From: Pholis gunnellus
Lineage: Eukaryota; Chordata; Actinopteri; Perciformes; Pholidae
Reading direction: 5' to 3'
Assembly (NCBI GenBank): GCA_910591455.2
Contig: OU342811.1
Location: forward strand, 9,652,947-9,716,946
Length of the DNA stretch: 64,000 bases
The notes beneath the pieces are model-generated. The model was not told where the DNA came from and did not search any database. It saw nothing but the letters and a program-made list of their open reading frames with translations. Positions 48,652 through 60,749 of the stretch are shown piece by piece. A program made the translations under genes and the position numbers. Position 1 is the stretch's first letter. Each line of letters starts with the position of its first letter.

Positions 48652-49134
48652 TCATTGGATGAATTTATCCAATTCTTTTTGGAGTCGTATGTTATGTGTA
48701 TGTTCCAGCACATGTATGACAAAGACACGAGCTATGAGACAGTTTTTTTTCTGCCAGTATTTTGTAGTGGCCTTTTCACTTGCTTTCAGCATGATCTTTC
48801 GGAGGTAGGTATCATCTTTACTTAGATTACTGTTGGGATTGTTGCGAGCATGATCAACCATCATTTTGGCACATTCCCTCCAGCAGCATAGCTGAGTTTG
48901 TTTGGACTTGCACATGTCTTCAGTTATTTCAGTGTTCAGCTCTTTTTCCCATCGTTGGTTCACATAATCTGTAGTGTCCTGTGAAAGAGATATAATTGCT
49001 CCCTGCCATGTCAAAGTAATGTAGGCTGTTAGCGTTGAAGCAGTGTTGTTGTTCTTGTAACAATTAGTGGTAGGCAAGTGTAAAAAATAATGATAATACA
49101 AAAAAAATGTGTCTTGGTATGTGATGTTAAACAC
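48652..49134 (-). pseudogene. L1-like LINE ORF2 C-terminal relic
   Basis: An open frame of about 160 residues. RWEKELNTEITEDM, then LRKIMLKASEKATTKYW, then HNIRLQKELDKFIQ resemble the ordered C-terminal landmarks of L1/Tx1-type LINE polyproteins (WEKEL…IT, ASxKAITRKW, LRLQKEKF). The middle part does not match well and the rest of the LINE is absent. It could be chance similarity, but the order of three blocks favours a decayed retrotransposon over a gene. Confidence 0.5.
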
Positions 49135-49436
49135 AATCTCACTGCAGGGTTCAACTCAATTATATAAGATAAAAGTATCATCAGAGAAGACACAGCTGTG
49201 TAGACTGCGATGAACTCAGATGACCCCCACCCCCAATGACGTAAGCAGGGTTATCTCTGCTTGGGCTTTTTAACATTAAGCCTGCACTACAAACGGGAGG
49301 TGGGGTTAAAGGAAGATGGGATTTTGGAGGCAGAGAGATCTAATGAAAGACACTGTTCTGTTGCATGATGGGAAGTGGAGGATGCACTGTTTTTAGAGCA
49401 TGTCCCTGACTAAGTAATTCAAGTCTGACTCGTCTT

Positions 49437-49536
49437 NNNNNNNNNNNNNNNNNNNNNNNNNNNNNNNNNNNNNNNNNNNNNNNNNNNNNNNNNNNNNNNN
49501 NNNNNNNNNNNNNNNNNNNNNNNNNNNNNNNNNNNN
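49437..49536. other. Assembly gap (100 N)
   Basis: Exactly 100 consecutive N, the usual placeholder for a gap of unknown size. Distances across it, including the spacing of duplication 3, are unreliable. Confidence 0.99.
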
Positions 49537-50393
49537 AACAATAAAATAAGGAAGAATAAAGAACAGGATTACAATAGTTGGAATGCTTAACAGCATTAAA
49601 CATTAACGTTGGGACATGGGATTCATCTTAATTTACCTCAATGTGTTTCCTGTGGTTGGATGGGGAGTTTTTCAATGCCAATATTTCAGTAGCTTCGGGT
49701 AAGCATAAGAGGCACTTCATCCGGTACGAAGAATCTTTCACTCCAACATAAGAAAACATTTCTCGCAAATATGGCCACGGTGTTGGTCTTCGTCACCACC
49801 GTCGTTTGTTGCAGGAGCAGCAGGTGCTTCCATTTCTGCTTCCATCATCAAATCAGTCATCGTAGAGTGGAATTCTACTCATGTAGTCGCTCGCTAGCTA
49901 GCATCCTGGGCATCACTGGGAATCAAAAAACCGCGGCTTTGAGAGCACTTGTTTGCAGTTGCGCATTAACGTGATTAACCAATGATTTAACTTGCAAGCT
50001 AGGTCCACTGATTCGCCAAACCTGCTTGCTTGCAGTCTGTGTTCCACCACAGTCCCCGACGTTGATCTCATGATTCATTTTTTTTCTAAAGATTTTATTT
50101 TTTAGTGAGTAACGAAGGTTTCAGGGGAAATGTATCGGAGTCAAAGTATCAGTTTTCTTTGCAAAATGTAGTGAAGTAAAAGTAAAAGTCTACAGAAATA
50201 TAAATAGTAAAGTAAAGTACAGATATCCAAAAAAACGACTTAAGTACAGTAACAAAGTATTTCTACTTCGTTACTACACACCACTGGTCAAAACTATGGA
50301 AGTACTGTATATAGCACATGTACTTTACTGTAGAATAAATCACAGGATACATGTAGAATTAGTTTTGAGTGAATATGTCAAGTCAGACACGAT

Positions 50394-50430
<37 letters not shown>

Positions 50431-50474
50431 TATATATATATTTGTCATTGGCCACATATATATATTTATATATG

Positions 50475-50509
<35 letters not shown>

Positions 50510-50979
50510 AGTCTACATACTGTATGTATGAAAGCTTAAGCATGCATGCAGCAAAAGGCTATCAGCGGGCTGCTGGAATCTCATCTTTTGTTGAGAATCC
50601 AAAATGAAATACATGTTAAGGAAAATTATTCATCTTTCATTCATATATTTAAGAATTACACAGCAACCAGCAGGCAACAGTGAGAAAGCCTCCAATCTCT
50701 CTATTGCAACCCAGGCCATTCTTTTATTTTTAATTTATATACAATTACACATCAAACAGGACGTGAGAACAGTGACAACGACTCCAATCACTTGGTTCCT
50801 ATCCATACAACACATTTTCCTTGCCGCACCTGTAATGTGAAACTAAATGGAAAAAAGCACAGTCACCTTTTTTTTTTAATCAGGTAATGCTTTATGTGTG
50901 CATTTGCTGGGGTTATTCACCTCATGGTCATGTAGAATACAGTGTTACAGTATAAATACAGTATTAATACATTTGATAA
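49537..50979. other. Intergenic DNA with an AT microsatellite
   Basis: No gene recognised. 50396-50505 is a compound (AT)n block interrupted by gtcattggccaca. The short ORF over it is an artefact of the repeat. Confidence 0.5.
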
Positions 50980-52262
50980 ATTTGACCGGAAGCGCCGGGC
51001 CTCCGTCGATGAGTCGGGCGGGAGGTGGGGGTCTGGCCGGAGGGCACAGGGCACTGGTGGACACCGGTTTGATCAGTGACACGTGGAACGTCGGGTGGAT
51101 CCTCATGGACGAGGGGAGTTTCAGACGAACTGCGGAAGGGTTGATAATGGCCTGGATCTCAAAAGAACCGATGAACCGGGGGGACATCTTCCGGGATTCG
51201 GTCCTGAATGGGATGTCCTTGGAGGAGAGCCACACCTTTTGACCAACCTGGTAAAGTGGAGCCGGGATGCGGCGGCGATCCGCCGAGCGTTTATTTTGTT
51301 CTGCGGTATGGAGAAGGGCGGCCCGGGTCTCCCTCCACACCTTCCTACAGCGACCAAGGTGGAGCTGAACTGAGGGAAAGGCTATCTCCACCTCTTGGGC
51401 GTGGAACAGAGTTGGCTGGTACCCCAGGGAGGCCTCGAATGGAGTGTGACCAGTCGCAGATGAAGTATGGGTATTGTGGGCATATTCCACCCAGGGCAGG
51501 TGAGTACTCCAGCTGGAGGGGTTAGATGCTGCCATGCAGCGGAGGGAGGCCTCGAGCTCCTGATTCAGTCTCTCTGTCTTCCCGTTGGACTGGTGGCGGG
51601 GGGGGTCGGTGTGACGTCTTGTTGCGGGCACAGGTTGAGCAGGCAAGGACAAAAGCTCTAGTGTCTGCCTCCAGCGATGTCCACCAAAAGGTTCGCCGAA
51701 GCATGTCAATGGTGCGTCTGATGCCCGGGTGACAGGAGAACCGGGAGGTATGCGCCCATTGGAGCACTTGGGAGCATGCAGGCGGGGGAACAAAGAGGCG
51801 GCCGGGAGGTCCGCCTCTGGGGTCTGGCTGGGTCCGGAGAGCGTCCTGCACCACAGATTCAATCTCCCAGGTGAGAGAGGCTGCCACACAGGTTGCCGGG
51901 AGAATGGTGCCAGGACTGGAGAGGTGACCCTCGGGGGAGAACTGGCGAGAGAGAGCGTCAGGCTTGGTATTCTTGTGGCCGGGGTGGTAGGAGATGGAAA
52001 AGTCAAAACGCCCGAAGAACAGTGACCACCGAGCCTGACGAGAGTTCAACCGCTTAGCCGTCCGAATGTACTCCAGGTTCTTATGGCCCAATCCAAAGCC
52101 CTTCCCCGCAGTAATCCGACCACGTAAGAAACCGTGGATCTGTCAGAGGCAAAAGTCTGAGGCTGACGGTCAAATACCTGTCGGCAATGGAACAGGAAGC
52201 CCCGGCACCTCGGCACCTCCCCAGAGGTGCAGGTAGATCGACGATGTGAGTCCCGTGGCTCA
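50980..52262 (-). pseudogene. Ty3/gypsy retrotransposon, internally deleted remnant
   Basis: Minus strand, in order: a gag capsid piece (about 52262-52084, with CRGFLFHC and a GLLRGRALDWA match), then abruptly the end of RNase H (KNLEYIRTAKRLNSRQARW, PDALSRQ), the integrase zinc-binding domain (HPGIRRTIDML…CSTCARNK), then abruptly the tail of the integrase core (HQSNGKTERLNQELE), the integrase C-terminal domain and the opening of a chromodomain-type end (RLIDGGPAL). Protease, reverse transcriptase, most of RNase H and both catalytic aspartates of integrase are missing, frames shift at both joints, and no LTR is visible. Non-functional. Confidence 0.87.
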
Positions 52263-55200
52263 GGGAGAGAGAAAGGAGGGAGGGAGGGAAAGTCTGAGAC
52301 AAAGTCAGTGAGGGAGAGGGAGGGAGGGACAGTCTGAGACAGTCAGGGAGGGAGAGGGAGGGAGAGTCTGAGAAAAAGTCAGGGAGAGGGAGGGAGGGAG
52401 AGTCTGAGAAGAAGTCAGGGAGAGAGAGAGGGAGGGAGGGAAAGTCTGAGACAGTCAGGGAGAGGGAGGGAGGGAGAGTCTGAGAAAAAGTCAGGGAGAG
52501 AGAGAGGGAGGGAGAGTCTGAGAAGAAGTCAAGGAGAGAGGGAGGGAGGGAGAGTCTGAGAAAAAGTCAGGGAGAGAGAGAGGGAGGGAGAGTCTGAGAA
52601 GAAGTCAGGGAGAGAGGGAGAGTCTGAGAAGAAGTTAGGGAGAGAGGGAGGGAGGGAGAGTCTGAGAAAAAGTCAGGGAGAGAGAGAGGGAGGGAGGGAG
52701 GGAGGGAGGGAGAGTCTGGGACAGTCAGGGAGGGAGAGGGAGGGAGGGAGAGTCTGAGAAAAAATTAAGGAAGAGGGTGAGGGAAGGGTAGAGAGTCTTA
52801 GAAAAAGTCAGGGAGAGAGAGAGGGAGGGATAGTCTGAGACAAAGTCAGGGAGAGAGAGAAAGGGAGGGAGGGAAGGAGGGAGAGTCTGAAAAGAAGTCA
52901 GGGAGAGAGAGAGGGAGGGATAGTCTGAGACAAAGTCAGGGAGAGAGAGAGAGGGAGGGAGGGAAGGAGGGAGGGAGAGTCTGAAAAGAAGTCAGGGAGA
53001 GAGAGAGGGAGGGAGGGAGAGTCTGTGAAGAAGTCAGGGAGGGAGGGAGGGAGGGAGAGTCTGAGACAGTCAGGGAGGGAGGGAGGGAGGGAGGGAGAGT
53101 CTGAGAAGAAGTCAGGGAGAGAGAGAGGGAGGGAGGGAGGGAGGGAGAGTCTGAGACAAAGTCAGGGAGGGAGGGAGGGAGGGAGGGAGAGTCTGAGACA
53201 AAGTCAGGGAGGGAGGGAGGGAGGGAGGGAGAGTCTGAGACAAAGTCAGGGAGAGGGAGGGAGGGAGGGAGAGTCTGAGAAGAAGTCAGAGAGGGAGGGA
53301 GGGAGGGACGGAGGGAGGGATAGTCTGAGACAAAGTCAGGGAGAGAGAGAGGGAGGGAGGGAGGGAGGGAGTGAGGGAGAGTCTGAAAAGAAGTCAGGGA
53401 GAGAGAGAGGGAGGGAGGGAGGGAGGGAGAGTCTGAGAAGAAGTCAGGGAGGGAGGGAGGGAGGGAGGGAGGGAGGGAGGGAGGAAGAGTCTGAGACAAA
53501 GTCAGGGAGGGAGGGAGGGAGGGAGGGAGAGTCTGAGACAGTCAGGGAGGGAGAGGGAGGGAGGGAGAGTCTGAGAAAAAGTCAGGGAGAGAGAGGGAGG
53601 GAGAGTCTGAGAAGAAGTCAGGGAGAGAGAGAGGGAGGGAGGGAGAGTCTGAGAAAAAGTCAGGGAGAGGGGGGGGAGGGAGGGAGAGTCTGAGAAAAGT
53701 CAGGGAGAGTGAGGGAGGGAGGGAGGGAGAGTCTGAGAAGAAGTCAGGGAGAGAGAGAGGGAGGGAGGGAGGGAGGGAGGGAGGGAGAGTCTGAAAAGAA
53801 GTGAGGGAGAGAGAGAGGGAGGGAGGGAGGGAGAGTCTGAGACAAAGTCAGGGAGAGAGAGAGGGAGGGAGGGAGAGTCTGAGACAGTCAGGGAGGGAGA
53901 GGGAGGGAGGGAGAGTCTGAGAAAAAGTCAGGGAGAGAGAGAGGGAGGGAGGGAGGAAGAGTCTGAGACAAAGTCAGGGAGAGGGGGAGGGAAAGAGAGT
54001 CTGACAAGAAGTCAGGGAGAGAGAGAGGGAGGGAGGGAGGGAGAGTCTGAGAAGAAGTCAGGGAGAGAGAGAGGGAGGGAGGGAGGAAGAGTCTGAGACA
54101 AAGTCAGGGAGGGAGGGAGGGAGGGAGAGTCTGAGAAGAAGTCAGAGAGGGAGGGAGGGACGGAGGGACGGAGGGAGGGAGGGATAGTCTGAGACAAAGT
54201 CAGGGAGAGAGAGAGAGGGAGGGAGGGAGAGTCTGAGAAGAAGTCAGAGAGGGAGGGAGGGAGGGAGGGAGGGAGAGTCTGAGACAAAGTCAGGGAGAGA
54301 GAGTGATGGAGGGAGAGTCTGAGAAGAAGTCAGAGAGGGAGGGAGGGAGGGAGAGTCTGAGACAAAGTCAGGGAGGGAGGGAGGGAGGGAGGGAGAGTCT
54401 GAGAAAAAGTCAGGGAGAGAGAGGGAGGGAGGGAGAGTCTGAGAAAAAGTCAGGGAGAGAGAGGGAGGGAGGGAGAGTCTGAGAAGAAGTCAGGGAGAGA
54501 GAGAGGGAGGGAGGGAGAGTCTGAGAAGAAGTCAGGGAGAGAGAGAGGGAGGGAAGGAGAGTCTGAGAAAAAGTCAGGGAGAGAGAGGGAGGGAGAGTCT
54601 GAGAAGAAGTCAGAGAGGGAGGGAGGGGGGGAGAGTCTGAGAAGAAGTCAGGGAGAGAGAGAGGGAGGGAGGGAGAGTCTGAGAAGAAGTCAGGGAGAGA
54701 GAGAGGGAGGGAGGGAGAGTCTGAGAAGAAGTCAGGGAGAGAGAGAGGGAGGGAGGGAGAGTCTGAGACAAAGTCAGGGAGAGGGAGAGAGGGAGGGAGA
54801 GTCTGAGAAAAAGTCAGGGAGAGAGAGGGAGGGACGGAGAGTCTGAGAAGAAGTCAGAGAGGGAGGAAGGGGGGGAGAGTCTGAGACAAAGTCAGGGAGG
54901 GAGAGAGAGGGAGGGAGGGAGAGTCTGAGAAGAAGTCAGAGAGAGAGAGAGGGAGGGAGGGAGGGAGAGTCTGAGACAAAGTCAGGGAGAGGGAGGGAGG
55001 GATAGTCTGAGAAAAAGTCAGGGAGAGAGAGTGATGGAGGGAGAGTCTGAGAAGAAGTCAGGGAGAGAGAGAGGGAGGGAGGGAGGGAGAGTCTGAGAAA
55101 AAGTCAGGGAGAGAGAGAGAGGGAGGGAGAGTCTGAGAAAAAGTCAGGGAGATAGAGGGAGGGAGGGAGAGTCTGAGAAGAAGTCAGAGAGGGAGAGGGA

Positions 55201-58200
55201 GGGAGGGAGAGTCTGAGAAGAAGTCAGGGAGAGAGAGAGGGAGGGAGGGAGGGAGAGTCTGAGAAGAAGTCAGGGAGAGAGAGAGGGAGGGAGGGAGAGT
55301 CTGAGACAGCCAGGGAGGGAGAGGGAGGGAGGGAGAGTCTGAGAAAAAGTCAGGGAGAGGGGGAGGGAAGGAGGGAGAGTCTGAGAAAAAGTCAGGGAGA
55401 GAGAGAGGGAGGGAGGGAGAGTCTGAGAATAAGTCAGGGAGAGAGAGGGAGGGAGAGTCTGAGAAGAAGTCAGGGAGAGAGAGAGAGGGAGGGAGAGTCT
55501 GAGAAAAAGTCAGGGAGATAGAGGGAGGGAGGGAGAGTCTGAGAAGAAGTCAGAGAGGGAGGGAGGGAGGGAGAGTCTGAGACAAAGTCAGGGAGGGAGG
55601 GAGGGAGGGAGAGTCTGAGAAAAAGTCAGGGAGAGAGAGGGAGGGAGGGAGAGTCTGAGAAGAAGTCAGGGAGAGAGGGAGGGAGGGAGGGAGGGAGAGT
55701 CTGAGACAAAGTCAGGGAGAGGGAGGGAGGGAAAGTCTAAGAAAAAGTCAGGGAGAGAGAGTGATGGAGGGAGAGTCTGAGAAGAAGTCAGAGAGGGAGG
55801 GAGGGAGGGAGAGTCTGAGACAAAGTCAGGGAGGGAGGGAGGGAGGGAGAGTCTGAGAAAAAGTCAGGGAGAGAGAGGGAGGGAGGGAGAGTCTGAGAAA
55901 AAGTCAGGGAGAGAGAGAGGGAGGGAGGGAGGGAGAGTCTGAGAAAAAGTCAGGGAGAGAGAGAGAGAGAGTCTGAGAAAAAGTCAGGGAGATAGAGGGA
56001 GGGAGGGAGAGTCTGAGAAGAAGTCAGAGAGGGAGAGGGAGGGAGGGAGAGTCTGAGAAGAAGTCAGGGAGAGAGAGAGGGAGGGAGGGAGGGAGAGTCT
56101 GAGAAGAAGTCAGGGAGAGAGAGAGGGAGGGAGGGAGAGTCTGAGACAGCCAGGGAGGGAGAGGGAGGGAGGGAGAGTCTGAGAAAAAGTCAGGGAGAGG
56201 GGGAGGGAAGGAGGGAGAGTCTGAGAAAAAGTCAGGGAGAGAGAGAGGGAGGGAGGGAGAGTCTGAGAAGAAGTCAGGGAGAGAGAGGGAGGGAGAGTCT
56301 GAGAAGAAGTCAGGGAGAGAGAGAGAGGGAGGGAGAGTCTGAGAAAAAGTCAGGGAGATAGAGGGAGGGAGGGAGAGTCTGAGAAGAAGTCAGAGAGGGA
56401 GGGAGGGAGGGAGAGTCTGAGACAAAGTCAGGGAGGGAGGGAGGGAGGGAGAGTCTTAGAAAAAGTCAGGGAGAGAGAGGGAGGGAGGGAGAGTCTGAGA
56501 AGAAGTCAGGGAGAGAGGGAGGGAGGGAGGGAGGGAGAGTCTGAGAAGAAGTCAGAGAGGGAGGGAGGGAGGGAGAGTCTGAGACAAAGTCAGGGAGGGA
56601 GGGAGGGAGAGTCTGAGACAAAGTCAGGGAGGGAGGGAAGGAGAGTCTGAGAAAAAGTCAGGGAGGGAGAGAGGGAGGGAGGGAGGGAGGGAGAGTCTTA
56701 GAAAAAGTCAGGGAGAGAGAGGGAGGGAGGGAGAGTCTGAGAAAAAGTCAGGGAGAGATAGAGGGAGGGAGGGAGAGTCTGAGAAAAAGTCAGGGAGAGA
56801 GAGAGGGAGGGAGGGAGAGTCTGAGAAGAAGTCAGGGAGAGAGACAGGGAGGGAGGGAGGAAGAGTCTGAGACAAAGTCAGGGAGGGAGGGAGGGAGGGA
56901 GGGAGGGAGAGTTGAGACAGTCAGGGAGGGAGGGAGAGTCTGAGAAAAAGTCAGGGAGAGAGAGGGAGGGAAGGAGGGAGGGAGAGTCTGAGAAGAAGTC
57001 AGGGAGAGAGAGAGGGAGGGAGGGAGAGTCTGAGAAAAAGTCAGGGAGAGAGAAAGGGAGGGAGGGAGGGAGGGAGGGAGGGAGGGAGGGAGAGTCTGAG
57101 AAAAAGTCAGGGAGAGAGAGAGGGAGGGAGGGAGAGTCTGAGAAAAAGTCAGAGAGAGAGAGGGAGGGAGGGAGGGAGGGAGAGTCTGAGAAGAAGTCAG
57201 GGAGAGAGAGAGGGAGGGAGGGAGAGTCTGAGAAGAAGTCAGGGAGAGAGAGAGGGAGGGAGGGAGAGTCTGAGAAGAAGTCAGAGAGGGAGGGAGGGAG
57301 GGAGGGAGGGAGAGTCTGAGACAAAGTCAGGGAGGGAGGGAGGGAGAGTCTGAGACAAAGTCAGGGAGGGAGGGAGGGAGGGAGGGAGGGAGAGTCTGAG
57401 AAAAAGTCAGGGAGAGAGAGGGAGGGAGGGAGAGTCTGAGAAGAAGTCAGAGAGGGAGGGAGGGAGGGAGGGAGAGTCTGAGACAAAGTCAAGGAGAGGG
57501 AGGGAGGGAGAGTCTGAGAAAAAGTCAGGGAGAGAGAGAGAGGGAGGGAGAGTCTGAGAAAAAGTCAGGGAGAGAGAGAGGGAGGGAGGGAGAGTCTGAG
57601 ACAAAGTCAGGGAGAGGGAGGGAGGGAGAGTCTGAGAAAAAGTCAGGGAGAGAGAGAGAGGGAGGGAGAGTCTGAGAAAAAGTCAGGGAGAGAGAGGGAG
57701 GGACGGAGAGTCTGAGAAGAAGTCAGAGAGGGAGGGAGGGAGGGAGAGTCTGAGACAAAGTCAGGGAGGGAGAGAGAGGGAGGGAAGGAGAGTCTGAGAA
57801 AAAGTCAGGGAGAGAGAGAGGGAGGGAGGGAGGGAGAGTCTGAGAAAAAGTCAGGGAGAGAGAGAGGGAGGGAGGGAGGGAGGGAGGGAGAGTCTGAGAC
57901 AAAGTCAGGGAGAGAGAGAGGGAGGGAGGGAGAGTGAGAAAAAGTCAGAGAGAGAGAGGGAGGGAGGGAGGGAGAGTCTGAGACAGTCAGGGAGGGAGGG
58001 AGGGAGAGTCTGAGAAAAAGTCAGGGAGAGAGAGAGGGAGGGAGAGTCTGAGACAAAGTCAGGGAGAGAGAGGGAGGGAGGGAGAGTCTGAGAAGAAGTC
58101 AGGGAGAGAGAGGGAGGGAGGGAGAGTCTGAGAAAAAGTCAGGGAGAGAGAGAGGGAGGGAGGGAGAGTCTGAGAAGAAGTCAGGGAGAGAGGGAGGGAG

Positions 58201-58860
58201 GGGAGAGCAACTCAACGCTGATTGGCTATTTTCGCAGAAGTTCAAATATTTCAACTTCTGCGTTTGGGGCGTTTCGGCGTTTTGACGCGTCAAACGTGCC
58301 AAACGCGCCATCGCGTCCATCGCGTCTGTACATAGACTTTGTATGTAATCGCGCCGCGTTCATCGCGTTCATCGCGTTTGCTGTGAACGCACCTTGAGAC
58401 AGTCATGGAGAGAGAGGGAGGGAGAGTCTGAGACAAAGTCAGGGAGAGAGAGGGAGGGAGGGAGAGTCTGAGACAAAGTCAGGGAGGGAGGGAGAGAGGG
58501 AGGGAGAGTCTGAGAAAGTCAGGGAGGGAGAGGGAGGGAGGGAGAGTCTGAGAAAAAGTCAGGGAGAGAGAGGGAGGGAGGGAGGGAGAGTCTGAGAAGA
58601 AGTCAGGGAGAGAGAGAGGGAGGGAGGGAGGGAGAGTCTGAAAAGAAATCAGGGAGAGAGAGAGGGAGGGAGGGAGGGAGAGTCTGAAAAGAAATCAGGG
58701 AGAGAGAGAGGGAGGGAGGAGGAGTCTGAGACAAAGTCAGGGAGGCAGGGAGGGAGGGAGAGTCTGAGACAGTCAGGGAGGGACAGGGAGGGAGGGAGAG
58801 TCTGAGAAAAAGTCAGGGAGAGAGAGGGAGGGAGGGAGAGTCTGAGACAAAGTTATTGCG
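52263..58860. repeat. GGGA-rich minisatellite array, about 6.6 kb, with higher-order structure
   Basis: Tandem units of roughly 35-60 bp built from a core such as agtctgagaaaaagtcaggg (variants with agaag, agaca, and a shorter agacagtc) and a variable (gaga)(ggga)n tail. The plus strand is overwhelmingly purine. Sequence at about 55131-55706 recurs at about 55971-56546 with only a few substitutions, an 840-bp higher-order period. The long plus-strand (Arg/Glu/Ser) and minus-strand (Pro/Ser/Leu) frames are consequences of the repeat, not genes. One insertion (58207-58395) interrupts it. Confidence 0.97.
58207..58395. mobile_element. Harbinger-like MITE fragment inside the minisatellite
   Basis: GC-rich non-repeat island ending in tgtgaacgcacctt, with internal gcgtcaaacg and cgcgttcatcgcgttc motifs common in Harbinger-type MITEs of fish. 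The left inverted repeat is absent; the array resumes directly on each side. The same right terminus occurs at about 38920. Confidence 0.6.
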
Positions 58861-58925
58861 TTATTGCGTTAACGCGCGATAATATAATTGTTGGCGTTAA
58901 TTAATTAATGCGTTAACACGGTCAG
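58861..58925. repeat. Fragment of a gttaacgc-type repeat
   Basis: Reiterated ttgcgttattgcgttaacgc and ttaattaatgcgttaacac mark the exit from the minisatellite. It looks like the end of a non-autonomous DNA element, but is too short to classify. Confidence 0.35.
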
Positions 58926-60749
58926 CAACTGAATCCTATGTGTGTGTGTGACCTTAGGGCTACATGCTGATGCTGATACGGAACCTGCTTTCAGGATGCG
59001 AGTCTTCCACTGGTCCGCTGGCAGTTTCTGGAGGATCTGCATAACGTCCAGGTTAGATGCTGGCCGGTTGACACGCCGACCCGTCAACTTTGACGATCAA
59101 CAGATGAAGGTGAACTTGGCTGTCCCAGACATTTAAGCTCCTCTGTTTCCATCCCAACCTGCTCTGATAATCTGTGTGTACTGACTGCAGTCGGCTTCAT
59201 CCTGAACATCGACAAAAACATCTTAACAGGTTCCTTCCAAGATCACAAATGTCTTGTCATACAAGATGCTGTGCAACACTCTTTACATTTTAGCTTGCAC
59301 AGAGGCTACTATATCCGAAATATGTCCTAAATATAGTCTACACTCGCATATTCATTTTATTTTAGGTGTCTAAAATACATTTTGATGTTTCCCCCCGTCT
59401 ACAGCAGTAGCTACATTACTTTTCTTGCCTGCCGGTACTCCCGTCTGCTTCTCCAAACTGGAGGCGTGAAGATCTGGATCATCTGGACCTCCTCCATGTG
59501 TTGAAGATGAGCAGCTGTGTCTCTATCCGTTTGTCTCAGTGGAAAGAAGTTGTTCTCTCCCATAATGCTGCCTCTCTCTCCAAAGGTTGTTCGGTTATGG
59601 CTAAAGACACAGAGATTGTGATGAATGCTGATGTCACCAGAACACGGAACATTCTGAATGGAATCTCTGCATCAACTCACGGAACCTACTGACATCACTG
59701 ATCCGCCTGTCAATGTACACACAACAATACAGGCTTATTAAGTCAACAACATGAATGACAGTGCTCTTTGAAACATTAATAACCAGAGTGCAGAACAACA
59801 ACAACAGCAGTGTTCAGCAGAATACAAGGCTTCACTCAACTCAACTTTTTCAGAAATGTATTTGTTAATATAGTAATTCATTTCTGATTTTAGGAATTAT
59901 TAATGACATGCTCATTGATATTGATTAAAAAAAGTATAAGCACCTTTCATTGATGTCCATCCAAGAGCAGTGCTCGACTGCCAAATGGCCACACAGTGCA
60001 GACTTAGTTGGCCATGTTGTTGCCTTTTAAAATAAGTTCATCTGAAATGTTTGTTTGTAAAACACACTAGAATCAACCAGAAGAGACTAATGCAGCCTGC
60101 AATGAATATTGTTTTCATCAGACAAACTATAAATACATATAAGTAAATATATGAAGTATAATTACCTGTAGTTTTTTCAAACAAACTGGAGAAAGGGGGT
60201 TTGTTCAGTGGAAAAGAGGCTTAAGAGATGACACAAAATGTCGCCCTTAAAATCTGAAACTCGAAAAGTGCAGTTAGCTGAGAGCAGATCTTCTCACGGT
60301 GTGTCTGCAACAACCACTGCTGGGTTGTGTGATTGAATGAACACAACCAGCTTAATTTAAATTTAAATTACGTGTGTTAACGTGAGATTGATGTCCAATA
60401 AAAAGGTAAAAGAGCAACAGTGTGTAGCTCCGTTAGCTGTTAGCCAAACACAACATCCACATAGATAAAAGTGGGCGAACAGTTTCCCCCTACCGTGTCT
60501 CTGGTCAGCGGCTGGAACTTTGGGCTATAGTCTTACATAAAAGCAAAAATATTGAAGATGTCCAATTTGAAACAAAATGAAATAAATAAATGCTCCCAAA
60601 TGTGCGACTTAACTTCTTTGGCGGGAGCTTCAGAAGCTCCTCCTTCCTCCGCTCGCCGTGACTCACCGTTAAATGCTTCACGCTCCGTTCACGTGAACAC
60701 ACTACTGCTTTATATCTGTTCAGTTGTATTATCTAACTGTGGCCACTGT
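58926..60749. other. Intergenic DNA, no gene recognised
   Basis: Open stretches at 58942-59136 and 59498-59692 (+) and 60505-60702 (-) are short, lack family motifs and lack convincing splice context on both sides. They could be exon fragments but nothing supports it. Confidence 0.35.

Noticed and set aside
53025..57324. Long open frames of Arg/Glu/Gly/Ser or Pro/Ser/Leu repeats on both strands
   Set aside because: They follow from the low-complexity minisatellite, which lacks stop codons in several frames; there is no domain, splice context or unique sequence.
52263..58860. CRISPR-like regular repeats
   Set aside because: Units are variable in length, spacers are themselves repetitive GGGA tracts, and the genome is eukaryotic with no cas genes.
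58942..59136. Possible unknown exon after the minisatellite
   Set aside because: Open frame of 64 codons without family similarity or a convincing acceptor and donor pair; not enough support to call a gene.
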